Shown here piece after piece: positions 1 to 11,210 of a stretch of 64,000 nt of DNA. The translations under genes were made by a program, and so were the position numbers. A model generated the notes under the pieces. That model had not been told where the DNA came from and did no database searches. It worked only from the letters and a program-made list of their open reading frames with translations. Source of the DNA: Paratinospora sagittata (taxonomy: Eukaryota > Streptophyta > Magnoliopsida > Ranunculales > Menispermaceae); contig CM069607.1 of the NCBI GenBank assembly GCA_035771175.1, positions 19,724,001 to 19,788,000 of the forward strand, written 5' to 3'. Numbering within the stretch: the first letter of the stretch is position 1; every line of letters begins with the position of its first letter.

Positions 1-1167
1 GCAAAACAACTTTAGATTAAAACAATGTTTTGAATTCAAATAATACTCTCTAGCTCTTTAACCTGCAACTGCTAATTTAATAAAACACCCATTCTCTAAT
101 TTTTAAAGATACAACACTCGATTTTTTTGCAAGTTAGATTGAACTTTCCAAAAAGTAATTCAAAAGAAGAAAGTCGTGACTCTTGCATTGCCAGTAAAAG
201 CTTCGACTTGAATCAAAATTGCAAGTTGTCTTGATGATAACCTCATTGTTTAGCAAGTTCTTCATTTTATCCCTTTTGTGTTGAGATTTTGAAAAGCTAT
301 CCATCGTTTTAAACTGTAGGTATATTAAGTGTTCTCAGTAAGAGAACACATCACCTATTTTCTTTCTCCGAGTGCTACGACTAATCATCAAGAACACATC
401 AAACAATAGCTATCAAAGTATACAAAGATCAGGCTCTAAGGACGAAAACATATCTCAATGCTATTGCATTAGTTTGATCTTAGGTGTGTAGGGTAACCTC
501 TCGATCAATCTCAACACGAAAACTCTCTAAATTGCAAAGTCTTCAAAATCACTTGGATTTGGTATTCGATTTTGAGAAAATATTTTTTGAAAGGTTTTAA
601 TCATAATTTCAATGAGTTTTGAATGATTTAAAAGTGTTTTGAGACAATGGAATGGTTCTTAAGTGTTGAAATATTTTTTTTTTCTAAAATTGGTCTATCT
701 AGCACTTTGCCAAAAAATTTCAAACGACAATAGCGCACTATTAGTGTTGATAGCATGCTGATAGGGTTGAATAATCAAAAATCAATTTTTCTTGAAAATT
801 GCCTGTAGCGTGCTATCCCTTTTGATAACTCGCTATAGAGCAGTTGCCGTGATCTTTCGATTTTTAGTAAAATGGGCAATAGCGTGCTATAGGCCTTGAT
901 TGCAAGCTATCGAAAATGTCCGAAAAACACGAGCTCTCGGGTTCGTGTATCTCGACCAGCAATAGTCCGCTATCCGTCATTAGAGAGCATGATACAATCC
1001 CAAATAGCATGCTATCCACGTGTGAGTTAGAAATCTCACATATCTAACGAGAAAAAGGTGGGCCCTTTCCCTTGCTCGATTTTTCTATTCCTTGCACAGT
1101 TTTGACTGGAAATCGTAACTGAAACATTCTCCACTAACACCTCGATGATTCCCATTGTGTCGCATGG
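1..1167 (+). repeat. Monomer M1, one subrepeat (a-type)
   Basis: Length 1,167 bp. The head runs to about 690, where ATTGGTCTATCTAGCACTTT opens the single subrepeat; the tail starts near AATAGCATGCTATCC at about 1,000. The a-type marks are TCTATCTAGC before the subrepeat, GTATCTCGACCAGC inside it, and a tail with GTGAG..CTCAC. The left edge coincides with the phasing motif by chance. Confidence 0.92.
329..349. other. Conserved hairpin in monomer head (example in M1)
   Basis: An 8-bp perfect inverted repeat, GTGTTCTC at 329-336 and GAGAACAC at 342-349, encloses the 5-nt loop AGTAA. It recurs at the same place in essentially every head. Some monomers carry GGGAACAC, which still allows a T-G wobble in RNA; a few change the loop or one stem base (M7, M36, M42). 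Whether it folds or is transcribed is unknown. Confidence 0.85.
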
Positions 1168-2653
1168 GCAAAACAACTTTAGATTAAAACAATGTTTTGA
1201 ATTCAAATCATTTCCTACTCTCTTGCTCTTTAACCTGCAACTGCTAATTTAATAAAACACTCATTCTCTAATTTTCAAAGATACAACACACACGATTTTT
1301 GCAAGTTAGACTGAGCTTTCCAAAGAGTATTTCAAAAGAAGAAAGTCGTGACTCTTGCATTGCCAATAAAACCTTCGACCTGAATCAAAATTGCTAACTG
1401 TCTTGAAGATAACCTCATTGTTTAGCAAGTTCTTCATTTTATCCATTTTCTATTGAGATTTTCAAAAGCTATCCATCGTTTTAAACTGTAGGTATATGAA
1501 GTGTTCTCAGTAAGAGAACACATCTCCTATTTTCTTTCTCCGAGTGCTACAACTAATCATCAAGAACTGTCAAACAATAGCTATCAAAGTCTACAAAGAT
1601 CAGGCTCTAAGAACGAAGTCATATCTCAATGCTAAAGCATTAGTTTGGTCTTAGGTGTGTAGGGTAACCTCTCGATCAATCTCAGCATAAAAACTCTCCA
1701 AATTGCAAAGTCTTAAAAATCACTTGGGTTTAGTATTTGATTTTGACAAAATATTTTTCGAAAGGTTTTAATCACAATTTCAATGAGTTTTGAATGATTT
1801 AAAAGTGTTTTGAGACAATAGAATGGTTCTTAAGTGTTAAAATATTTATTTTTCCAAAATCGGGCTATCCAGCACTTTGCCAAAGTTTTTCAAAAGGCAA
1901 TAGCGCTCTATCGGTGTTGATAGCACGCTGATAGGGTTAAATAATCAAAAATCTATTTTTCTTCAAAATTGCCTACAGCGCGCGCTATCCTTTTTGATAA
2001 CTCGCTATAGAGAGCAGTTGCCGTAATCTTTCAATTTTTAGTAAAATGGGCAATCGCGTGCTATAGGCCTTAATTGCACGTTATCGGAAAGTCCTAAAAA
2101 CACGAGCTCTCGGGTTTGTGTATATCGACCTGCAATAGTCCGCTATCTGTCATTAGAGAGCTTGATACACAACCCTATTGGGTTGTCCAGCACTTTGCCA
2201 AAGTCTTTCAAACGGCAATAGCGCACTACCAGTGTTGATAGCACGCTGATAGGGTTGAATAATCAAAAATCTATTTTTCTTGAAATTTTCCTATAAAGCG
2301 CTATCCTTTTTGATAACTCGCTATAAAGCAGTTGCCGTGATCTTTTGATTTTTAGTAAAATGGGCAATAGCCTGCTATAGGCCTCGATTGCACGATATTG
2401 GAAAGTCCGAAAAACACGAGCTCTCGGGTTTGTGTATATCGACCTGTAATAGTCCGCTATCCGTCATTAGAGAGCATGATACAATCCCCAATAGCATGCT
2501 ATCCACGTTTGAGTTAGAAATCTAACATATCTAACGAGAAAAACGTGGGCCCTTTCCCTTGCTCGATTTTCTATTCCTTGCACAATTTTGATTGGGAATC
2601 GTAACTGAAACATTCTCCAGTAACACCTTGATGATTCCCATTGTGTCGCATGG
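1168..2653 (+). repeat. Monomer M2, two subrepeats (b-type)
   Basis: Length 1,486 bp. The subrepeats open at about 1,870 (GGGCTATCCAGCAC) and about 2,187. The head differs from a-type by TCATTTCCTACTC after the phasing motif, GCTAAAGCATTAG, and CCAAAATCGGGC. The first subrepeat carries CAGCGCGCGCTATCC. Confidence 0.92.
2169..2186. other. Hairpin at the seam between two subrepeats (example)
   Basis: ACAACCC-TATT-GGGTTGT is a perfect 7-bp stem with a 4-nt loop, located where one subrepeat ends and the next begins. The same seam recurs in many multi-subrepeat monomers (for example near 4,836, 10,421, 22,690, 35,815). A variant seam, CCCTATAGGCTTGTCC, weakens the stem (for example near 12,200, 13,685 and 53,440). 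Confidence 0.85.
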
Positions 2654-3820
2654 GCAAAACAACTTTAGATTAAAACAATGTTTTGAATTCAAATAATACT
2701 CTCTAGCTCTTTAACCTGCAACTGCTAATTTAATAAAACACCCATTCTCTAATTTTTAAAGATACAACACTCGATTTTTTTGCAAGTTAGATTGAACTTT
2801 CCAAAAAGTAATTCAAAAGAAGAAAGTCGTGACTCTTGCATTGCCAGTAAAAGCTTCGACTTGAATCAAAATTGCAAGTTGTCTTGATGATAACCTCATT
2901 GTTTAGCAAGTTCTTCATTTTATCCCTTTTGTGTTGAGATTTTGAAAAGCTATCCATCGTTTTAAACTGTAGGTATATTAAGTGTTCTCAGTAAGAGAAC
3001 ACATCACCTATTTTCTTTCTCCGAGTGCTACGACTAATCATCAAGAACACATCAAACAATAGCTATCAAAGTATACAAAGATCAGGCTCTAAGGACGAAA
3101 ACATATCTCAATGCTATTGCATTAGTTTGATCTTAGGTGTGTAGGGTAACCTCTCGATCAATCTCAACACGAAAACTCTCTAAATTGCAAAGTCTTCAAA
3201 ATCACTTGGATTTGGTATTCGATTTTGAGAAAATATTTTTTGAAAGGTTTTAATCATAATTTCAATGAGTTTTGAATGATTTAAAAGTGTTTTGAGACAA
3301 TGGAATGGTTCTTAAGTGTTGAAATATTTTTTTTTTCTAAAATTGGTCTATCTAGCACTTTGCCAAAAAATTTCAAACGACAATAGCGCACTATTAGTGT
3401 TGATAGCATGCTGATAGGGTTGAATAATCAAAAATCAATTTTTCTTGAAAATTGCCTGTAGCGTGCTATCCCTTTTGATAACTCGCTATAGAGCAGTTGC
3501 CGTGATCTTTCGATTTTTAGTAAAATGGGCAATAGCGTGCTATAGGCCTTGATTGCAAGCTATCGAAAATGTCCGAAAAACACGAGCTCTCGGGTTCGTG
3601 TATCTCGACCAGCAATAGTCCGCTATCCGTCATTAGAGAGCATGATACAATCCCAAATAGCATGCTATCCACGTGTGAGTTAGAAATCTCACATATCTAA
3701 CGAGAAAAAGGTGGGCCCTTTCCCTTGCTCGATTTTTCTATTCCTTGCACAGTTTTGACTGGAAATCGTAACTGAAACATTCTCCACTAACACCTCGATG
3801 ATTCCCATTGTGTCGCATGG
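2654..3820 (+). repeat. Monomer M3, one subrepeat (copy of M1)
   Basis: Length 1,167 bp. It reads the same as M1 throughout as far as I can compare by eye, including the run of T after GAAATATTTT and GAAATCTCACATATC in the tail. Confidence 0.92.
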
Positions 3821-5306
3821 GCAAAACAACTTTAGATTAAAACAATGTTTTGAATTCAAATCATTTCCTACTCTCTTGCTCTTTAACCTGCAACTGCTAA
3901 TTTAATAAAACACTCATTCTCTAATTTTCAAAGATACAACACACACGATTTTTGCAAGTTAGACTGAGCTTTCCAAAGAGTATTTCAAAAGAAGAAAGTC
4001 GTGACTCTTGCATTGCCAATAAAACCTTCGACCTGAATCAAAATTGCTAACTGTCTTGAAGATAACCTCATTGTTTAGCAAGTTCTTCATTTTATCCATT
4101 TTCTATTGAGATTTTCAAAAGCTATCCATCGTTTTAAACTGTAGGTATATGAAGTGTTCTCAGTAAGAGAACACATCTCCTATTTTCTTTCTCCGAGTGC
4201 TACAACTAATCATCAAGAACTGTCAAACAATAGCTATCAAAGTCTACAAAGATCAGGCTCTAAGAACGAAGTCATATCTCAATGCTAAAGCATTAGTTTG
4301 GTCTTAGGTGTGTAGGGTAACCTCTCGATCAATCTCAGCATAAAAACTCTCCAAATTGCAAAGTCTTAAAAATCACTTGGGTTTAGTATTTGATTTTGAC
4401 AAAATATTTTTCGAAAGGTTTTAATCACAATTTCAATGAGTTTTGAATGATTTAAAAGTGTTTTGAGACAATAGAATGGTTCTTAAGTGTTAAAATATTT
4501 ATTTTTCCAAAATCGGGCTATCCAGCACTTTGCCAAAGTTTTTCAAAAGGCAATAGCGCTCTATCGGTGTTGATAGCACGCTGATAGGGTTAAATAATCA
4601 AAAATCTATTTTTCTTCAAAATTGCCTACAGCGCGCGCTATCCTTTTTGATAACTCGCTATAGAGAGCAGTTGCCGTAATCTTTCAATTTTTAGTAAAAT
4701 GGGCAATCGCGTGCTATAGGCCTTAATTGCACGTTATCGGAAAGTCCTAAAAACACGAGCTCTCGGGTTTGTGTATATCGACCTGCAATAGTCCGCTATC
4801 TGTCATTAGAGAGCTTGATACACAACCCTATTGGGTTGTCCAGCACTTTGCCAAAGTCTTTCAAACGGCAATAGCGCACTACCAGTGTTGATAGCACGCT
4901 GATAGGGTTGAATAATCAAAAATCTATTTTTCTTGAAATTTTCCTATAAAGCGCTATCCTTTTTGATAACTCGCTATAAAGCAGTTGCCGTGATCTTTTG
5001 ATTTTTAGTAAAATGGGCAATAGCCTGCTATAGGCCTCGATTGCACGATATTGGAAAGTCCGAAAAACACGAGCTCTCGGGTTTGTGTATATCGACCTGT
5101 AATAGTCCGCTATCCGTCATTAGAGAGCATGATACAATCCCCAATAGCATGCTATCCACGTCTGAGTTAGAAATCTAACATATCTAACGAGAAAAACCTG
5201 GGCCCTTTCCCTTGCACGATTTTCTATTCCTTGCACAATTTTGATTGGGAATCGTAACTGAAACATTCTCCACTAACACCTCGATGATTCCCATTGTGTC
5301 GCATGG
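3821..5306 (+). repeat. Monomer M4, two subrepeats (copy of M2)
   Basis: Length 1,486 bp, matching M2 until the tail. There it reads CGTCTGAG, AACCTGGGCCC and CTTGCACGATTTTC, so the end of this monomer was probably taken from a different tail variant, like those of M6. Confidence 0.92.
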
Positions 5307-5692
5307 GCAAAACAACTTTAGATTAAAACAATGTTTTGAATTCAAATCATTTCCTACTCTCTGGCTCTTTAACCTGCAACTGCTAATTTAATAAAACACT
5401 CATTCTCTAATTTTTAAAGATACAACACACGATTTTTTTGCAAGTTAAATTGAGCTTTACAAAAAGTATTTCAAAAGAAGAAAGTTGTGACGGATAGCGG
5501 ACTATTGCAGGCCGAGATACACAACCCAATAGCATGCTATCCACGTGTGAGTTAGAAATCTCACATATCTAACGAGAAAAAGGTGGGCCCTTTCCCTTGC
5601 TCGATTTTTCTATTCCTTGCACAGTTTTGACTGGGAATCGTAACTGAAACATTCTTCACTAACACCTCGATGATTCCCATTGTGTCGCATGG
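5307..5692 (+). repeat. Monomer M5, deleted to 386 bp, with an inverted tract
   Basis: The head is normal to about 5,488 (AAGAAAGTTGTGA), then about 1.1 kb is missing. A 34-bp piece of subrepeat follows in reverse orientation, after which sequence resumes in direct orientation at ACAACCCAATAGCATGC with a normal tail. This is the shortest full-phase unit in the window and the only one with inverted material. Confidence 0.9.
5489..5522 (-). repeat. Inverted subrepeat fragment inside M5
   Basis: GACGGATAGCGGACTATTGC is the reverse complement of the usual GCAATAGTCCGCTATCCGTC. The inversion continues to GATACAC, which is also present at the direct-orientation resume point (GATACACAACCC). At the left edge GTGAC fits both the head (GTCGTGACTC) and the inverted piece. 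Short homology at both edges suggests a fold-back or template-switch event. Confidence 0.88.
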
Positions 5693-7139
5693 GCAAAACA
5701 ACTTTAGATTAAAACAATGTTTTGAATTCAAATCATTTCCTACTCTCTTGCTCTTTAACCTGCAACTGCTAATTTAATAAAACACTCATTCTCTAATTTT
5801 CAAAGATACAACACACACGATTTTTGCAAGTTAGACTGAGCTTTCCAAAGAGTATTTCAAAAGAAGAAAGTCGTGACTCTTGCATTGCCAATAAAACCTT
5901 CGACCTGAATCAAAATTGCAAACTGTCTTGAAGATAACCTCATTGTTTAGCAAGTTCTTCATTTTATCCATTTTCTATTGAGATTTTCAAAAGCTATCCA
6001 TCGTTTTAAACTGTAGGTATATGAAGTGTTCTCAGTAAGAGAACACATCTCCTATTTTCTTTCTCCGAGTGCTACAACTAATCATCAAGAACACGTCAAA
6101 CAATAGCTATCAAAGTCTACAAAGATCAGGCTCTAAGAACGAAGTCATATCTCAATGCTAAAGCATTAGTTTGGTCTTAGGTGTGTAGGGTAACCTCTCG
6201 ATCAATCTCAGCATAAAAACTCTCCAAATTGCAAAGTCTTAAAAATCACTTGGGTTTAGTATTTGATTTTGACAAAATATTTTTCGAAAGGTTTTAATCA
6301 CAATTTCAATGAGTTTTGAATGATTTAAAAGTGTTTTGAGACAATAGAATGGTTCTTAAGTGTTAAAATATTTATTTTTCCAAAATCGGGCTATCCAGCA
6401 CTTTGCCAAAATTTTTCAAAAGGCAATAACGCTCTATCAATGTTGATAGCACGCTGATAGGGTTAAATATACAAAAATTTATTTTTCTTCAAAATTGCCT
6501 ACAGCGCGCGCTATCCTTTTTGATAACTCTCTATAAAGAGCAGTTGCCGTAATCTTTCAATTTTTAGTAAAATGGGCAATAGCGTGCTATAGGCCTTAAT
6601 TGCACTCTATCGGAAAGTCCTAAAAACACGAGCTCTCGGGTTTGTGTATATCTACCTGCAATAGTCCACTATCTGTCATTAGAGAGCTTTATACACAACC
6701 TTATTGGGTTGTCCAGCACTTTGCCAAAGTTTTTCAAACGACAATAGCGCACTACCAGTGTTGATAGCACGCTGATAGGGTTGAATAATCAAAAATCTAT
6801 TTTTCTTGAAATTTTCCTATAACGCGTTATCCCTTTTGATAACTCGCTATAAAGCAGTTGCCGTGATCTTTTGATTTTTAGTAAAATGGGCAATAGCCTG
6901 CTATAGGCCTTGATTGCACGATATTGGAAAGTTCGAAAAACACGAGCTCTCAGGTTTGTGTATATCGACCTGTAATAGTCCGCTATCCGTCATTAGAGAG
7001 CATGATACAATCCCCAATAGCATGCTATCCACATCTGAGTTAGAAATCTAACATATCTAACGAGAAAAACGTGGGCCCTTTCCCTTGCACGATTTTCTAT
7101 TCCTTGCACAATTTTGATGATTCCCATTGTGTCACATGG
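5693..7139 (+). repeat. Monomer M6, two subrepeats, 40-bp tail deletion
   Basis: Length 1,447 bp. The tail reads CACAATTTTGATGATTCCC at about 7,108: 40 bp are lost between two TTGAT copies compared with M2. It also has GTCACATGG instead of GTCGCATGG. M34 at 45,334 carries the same deletion and the same base change. Confidence 0.9.
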
Positions 7140-8228
7140 GCAAAACAACTTTAGATTAAAACAATGTTTTGAATTCAACTCATTTCCTACTCTCTTGCTC
7201 TTTAACCTACCACTACTAATTTAATAAAACACTCATTCTCTAATTTTCAAAGGTACAACACACGATTTTTTTGCAAGTTAGATTGAGCTTTCCAAAAAAT
7301 AATTCAAAAGAAGAAAGTCGTGACTCTTGCATTGCCAATAAAAGCTTCGACTTGAATCAAAATTGCAAGCTGTCTTGAAGATAACCTCATTGTTTATCAA
7401 GTTCTTCATTTTATCCCTTTTGTGTTGAGATTTTGAAAAGCTATCCATCGTTTTAAACTATAGGTATATTAAGTGTTCTCAGTAAGAGAACAAATCACCT
7501 ATTTTCTTTCTCCGAGTGCTACAACTAATCATCAAGAACACATCAAACAATAGCTATCAAAGTCTACAAAGATCAGGCTCTAAGAACGAAAACATATCTC
7601 AATGCTAATGCATTAGTTTGATCTTAGGTGTGTACCTCTCGATCAATCTCAACACGAAAACTCTCTAAATTGCAAAGTCTTCAAAATCACTTGGAATTGG
7701 TATTCGATTTTGACAAAATATTTTTTGAAAGGTTTTAATCATAATTTCAATGCGTTTTGAATGATTTAAAATTGTTTTCAGACAATGGAATGGTTCTTAA
7801 GTGTTAAAATATTATTTTTTCTAAAATTGGTCTATCTAGCACTTTGCCAAAATTTTTCAAACGACAATAGCGCGCTATCCCTTTTGATAACTCGCTATAG
7901 AGTAGTTGCCGTGATCTTTCGATTTTTTGTAAAATGTTCAATAGCCTGCTATAGGCCTTGATTGCACGCTATCGGAAAGTCCGAAAAACACGAGCTCTCG
8001 GGTTCGTGCATATCGACCTGCAATAGTCCGCTATCCGTCATTAGAGAGCATGATACAATCCCAAATAGCATGCTATCCACGTCTGAGTTTGAAATTTAAC
8101 ATATCTAACAAGAAAAACTTGGGCCCTTTCCCTTGCTCGATTTTTCTATTCCTTGCACAATTTTGACTGGGAATCGTAGCTAAAACATTCTCCACTAACA
8201 CCTTGATGATTCCCATTGTGTCGCATGG
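7140..8228 (+). repeat. Monomer M7, one shortened subrepeat
   Basis: Length 1,089 bp. The subrepeat has lost about 75 bp at 7,868-7,873: CAATAGCGC is joined straight to GCTATCCC, with TAGCGC shared by both original flanks. The head also lacks 6 bp (GTGTGTACCTCTCG for GTGTGTAGGGTAACCTCTCG, near 7,630). M35 carries both losses. Confidence 0.9.
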
Positions 8229-9405
8229 GCAAAACAACTTTAGATTAAAACAATGTTTTGAATTCAAATCATTTCCTACTCCCAGGCTCTTTAACCTACA
8301 ACTGCTAATTTAATAAAACACTCATTCTCTAATTTTTAAAGATACATCACACACGATTTTTTTGCAAGTTAGATTGAGCTTTCCAAAAAGTATTTCAAAA
8401 GAAGAAAGTCGTGACTCTTGCATTGCCAATAAAAGCTTCGACTTGAATCAAAATTGCAAGCTGTCTTGAAGATAACCTCATTGTTTAGCAAGTTCTTAAT
8501 TTTATCCCTTTTCTATTGAGATTTTTAAAAGCTATCCATCTTTTTAAACTGTAGGTATATGAAGTGTTCTCAGTAAGAGAACACATCTCCTATTTTCTTT
8601 CTCCGAGTGCTGCAACTAATCATCAAGAACACGTCAAAACAATAGCTATCAAAGTCTACAAAGATCAGGCTCTAAGAACGAAGACATATCTCAATGCTAA
8701 TGCATTAGTTTGGTCTTAGGTGTGTAGGGTAACCTCTCGATCAATCTCAGCACGAAAACTCTCTAAATTGCAAAGTCTTAAAAATTACTTGGATCTAGTA
8801 TTTGATTTTGACAAAATATTCTTCTAAAGGTTTTAATCACAATTTCAATGAGTTTTGAATGATTTAAAAGTGTTTTGAGACAATAGAATGGTTCTTAAGT
8901 GTTAAAATATTTATTTTTCCAAAATCGGGCTATCCAACACTTTGCCAAAAATTTTCAAAAGGCAATAGCTCTCTATCAGTGTTGATAGTACGCAGATAGG
9001 GTTGAATAATCAAATATCTATTTTTCTTCAAAATTGCCTACAGCGCGCGCTATTCCTTTTGATAACTAGCTATAGAGTGCAGTTGCCGTAATCTTTCGAT
9101 TCTTAGTAAAATGGGCAATAGCGTGCTATAGGCCTTGATTGCACGCTATCGAAAAGTCCTAAAAACACGAGCTCTCGGGTTTGTGTATATCGACCTGCAA
9201 TAGTCCGCTATCCGTCATTAGAGAGCATGATACAATCCCCTATAGCATGCTATCCACGTCTGAGTTTGAAATCTAACATATCTAACGAGATAAACTTGGG
9301 CCCTTTCCCTTCCTCGATTTTTCTATTCCTTTCACAATTTTGACTGGGAATCGTGGCTAAAACATTCTCCACTAACACCTTGATGATTCTCGTTATGTCG
9401 CATGG
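8229..9405 (+). repeat. Monomer M8, one subrepeat with a b-like head
   Basis: Length 1,177 bp. It is unusual in joining a b-type head (CCAAAATCGGGCTATCC) to only one subrepeat, opening at about 8,935. Private marks are CTCCCAGGCTC, GATACATCACAC, CATCTTTTTAAAC and GCTGCAACTAATC; these same marks reappear in the head of M37. Confidence 0.9.
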
Positions 9406-11210
9406 GTAAAACAACTTTAGATTAAAACAATGTTTTGAATTCAAATCATTTCCTACTCTCTGGCTCTTTAACCTACAACTGCTAATTTAATAAAACACTC
9501 ATTCTCTAATTTTTAAAGATACAACACACACGATTTTTTTGCAAGTTAGATTGAGCTTTCCAAAAAGTATTTCAAAAGAAGAAGGTCGTGACTCTTGCAT
9601 TGCCAATAAAAGCTTCGACTTGAATCAAAATTGCAAGCTGTCTTGAAGATAACCTCATTGTTTAGCAAGTTCTTCATTTTATCCCTTTTGTGTTGAGATT
9701 TTGAAAAGCTATCCATCGTTTTAAACTGTAGGTATATGAAGTGTTCTCAGTAAGAGAACGCATCACCTATTTTCTTTCTCCGAGTGCTACAACTAATCAT
9801 AAAGAACACATCAAAACAATAGCTATCAAAGTCTACAAAGATCAGGCTCTAAGAACGAAGACATATCTCAATGCTAATGCATTAGTTTGGTCTTAGGTGT
9901 GTAGGGTAACCTCTCGATCAATCTCTGCACGAAAGCTCTCTAAATTGCAAAGTCTTAAAAATTACTTGGATCTAGTATTTGATTTTGACAAAATATTTTT
10001 CTAATGGTTTTAGTCACAATTTCAATGAGTTTTGAATGATTTAAAAGTGTTTTGAGACAATAGAATGGTTCTTAAGTGTTAAAATATTTCTTTTTCCAAA
10101 ATCGGGCTATCCAGCACTTTGCCAAAATTTTTCAAAAGGCAATAGCGCTCTATCAGTGTTGATAGCACGCTGATAGGGTTGAATAATCAAATATCTATTT
10201 TTCTTCAAAATTGCCTACAGCGCGCGCTATCCCTTTTGATAACTCCCTATAGAGTGCAGTTGCCGTAATCTTTCGATTTTTAGTAAAATAGGCAATAGCG
10301 TGCTATAGGCATTGTTTGCATGCTATCGGAAAGTCCTAAAAACACGAGCTCTCGGGTTTGTGTATATCGACCTGCAATAGTCCGCTATCCGTCATTAGAG
10401 AGCATGATACACAACCCTATTGGGTTGTCCAGCACTTTTCCAAAATTATTCAAATGGCAATAGCGCACTATCAATGTTGATAGCACGCTGATAGGGTTGA
10501 ATAATCAAAAATCTATTTTTCTTCAAAATTGCCTGTAGCGCGCTATCCCTTTTGATAACTCGCTATATAGGTGTTGCCGTGATCGTTCGATTTTTAGCAA
10601 AATGGGCAATAGCCTGCTGTAGGCCTTGATTGCACGGTATCAGAATGTCCAAAAAACACGAGCTCTCGGGTTTGTGTATATCGACCAGCAATAGTCCGCT
10701 ATCCGTCATTAGAGAGCATGATACACAACCCTATTGGGTTGTCCAGCACTTTTCCAAAATTATTCAAATGGCAATAGCGCACTATCAATGTTGATAGCAC
10801 GCTGATAGGGTTGAATAATCAAAAATCTATTTTTCTTGAAATTTGCCTCTAACGCGCTATCCCTTTTGATAACTCGCTATAAACCAGTTGCCGTGATCTT
10901 TCGATTTTTAGTAAAATGGGCAATAGCGTGCTATAGGCCTTGATTGCATGATATTGGAAAGTCCAAAAAACACGAGCTCTTAGGTTTATGTATATCGACC
11001 TGCAATAGTCCGCTATCTGTCATTAGAGAGCGTGATACACAACCCAATAGCATGTTATCCACGTCTGAGTTAGAAATCTAACATATCTAACGAGAAAAAC
11101 GTGGGCCCTTTCCCTTGCTCGATTTTTCTATTCCTTGCACAGTTTTGACTGGGAATCGTAACTTAAACATTCTCCACTAAGACCTTGATGATTCCCATTG
11201 TGTCTCAAGG
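9406..11210 (+). repeat. Monomer M9, three subrepeats
   Basis: Length 1,805 bp. AGCACTTT opens the subrepeats at 10,113, 10,431 and 10,745, a spacing of 318 and 314 bp. The phasing motif is altered (GTAAAACAAC). The second and third subrepeats share CTTTTCCAAAATTATTC, so the third probably arose by local tandem duplication of the second. Confidence 0.92.

Larger units (their letters stand above)
1..5306 (+). repeat. Higher-order repeat: two 2,653-bp dimers
   Basis: Positions 1-2,653 and 2,654-5,306 are near-identical. Each is a one-subrepeat monomer of 1,167 bp followed by a two-subrepeat monomer of 1,486 bp. The few differences I see lie in the last 150 bp: for example CGTTTGAG at about 2,508 against CGTCTGAG at about 5,159, and CTTGCTCG against CTTGCACG just downstream. 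The dimer has the same design as the 2,631-bp dimers at 33,658-44,185, but its first monomer keeps about 19 bp of head (ATATCTCAATGCTATTGC) that those have lost. Confidence 0.93.

Noticed and set aside
8073..8267. A 64-codon minus-strand frame recurring in M7/M8, M8/M9, M35 and M36, with shorter relatives elsewhere
   Set aside because: It spans the monomer tail and the phasing motif and recurs only because the DNA recurs. Its length and reading change with every indel, there is no domain, and other monomers break it.
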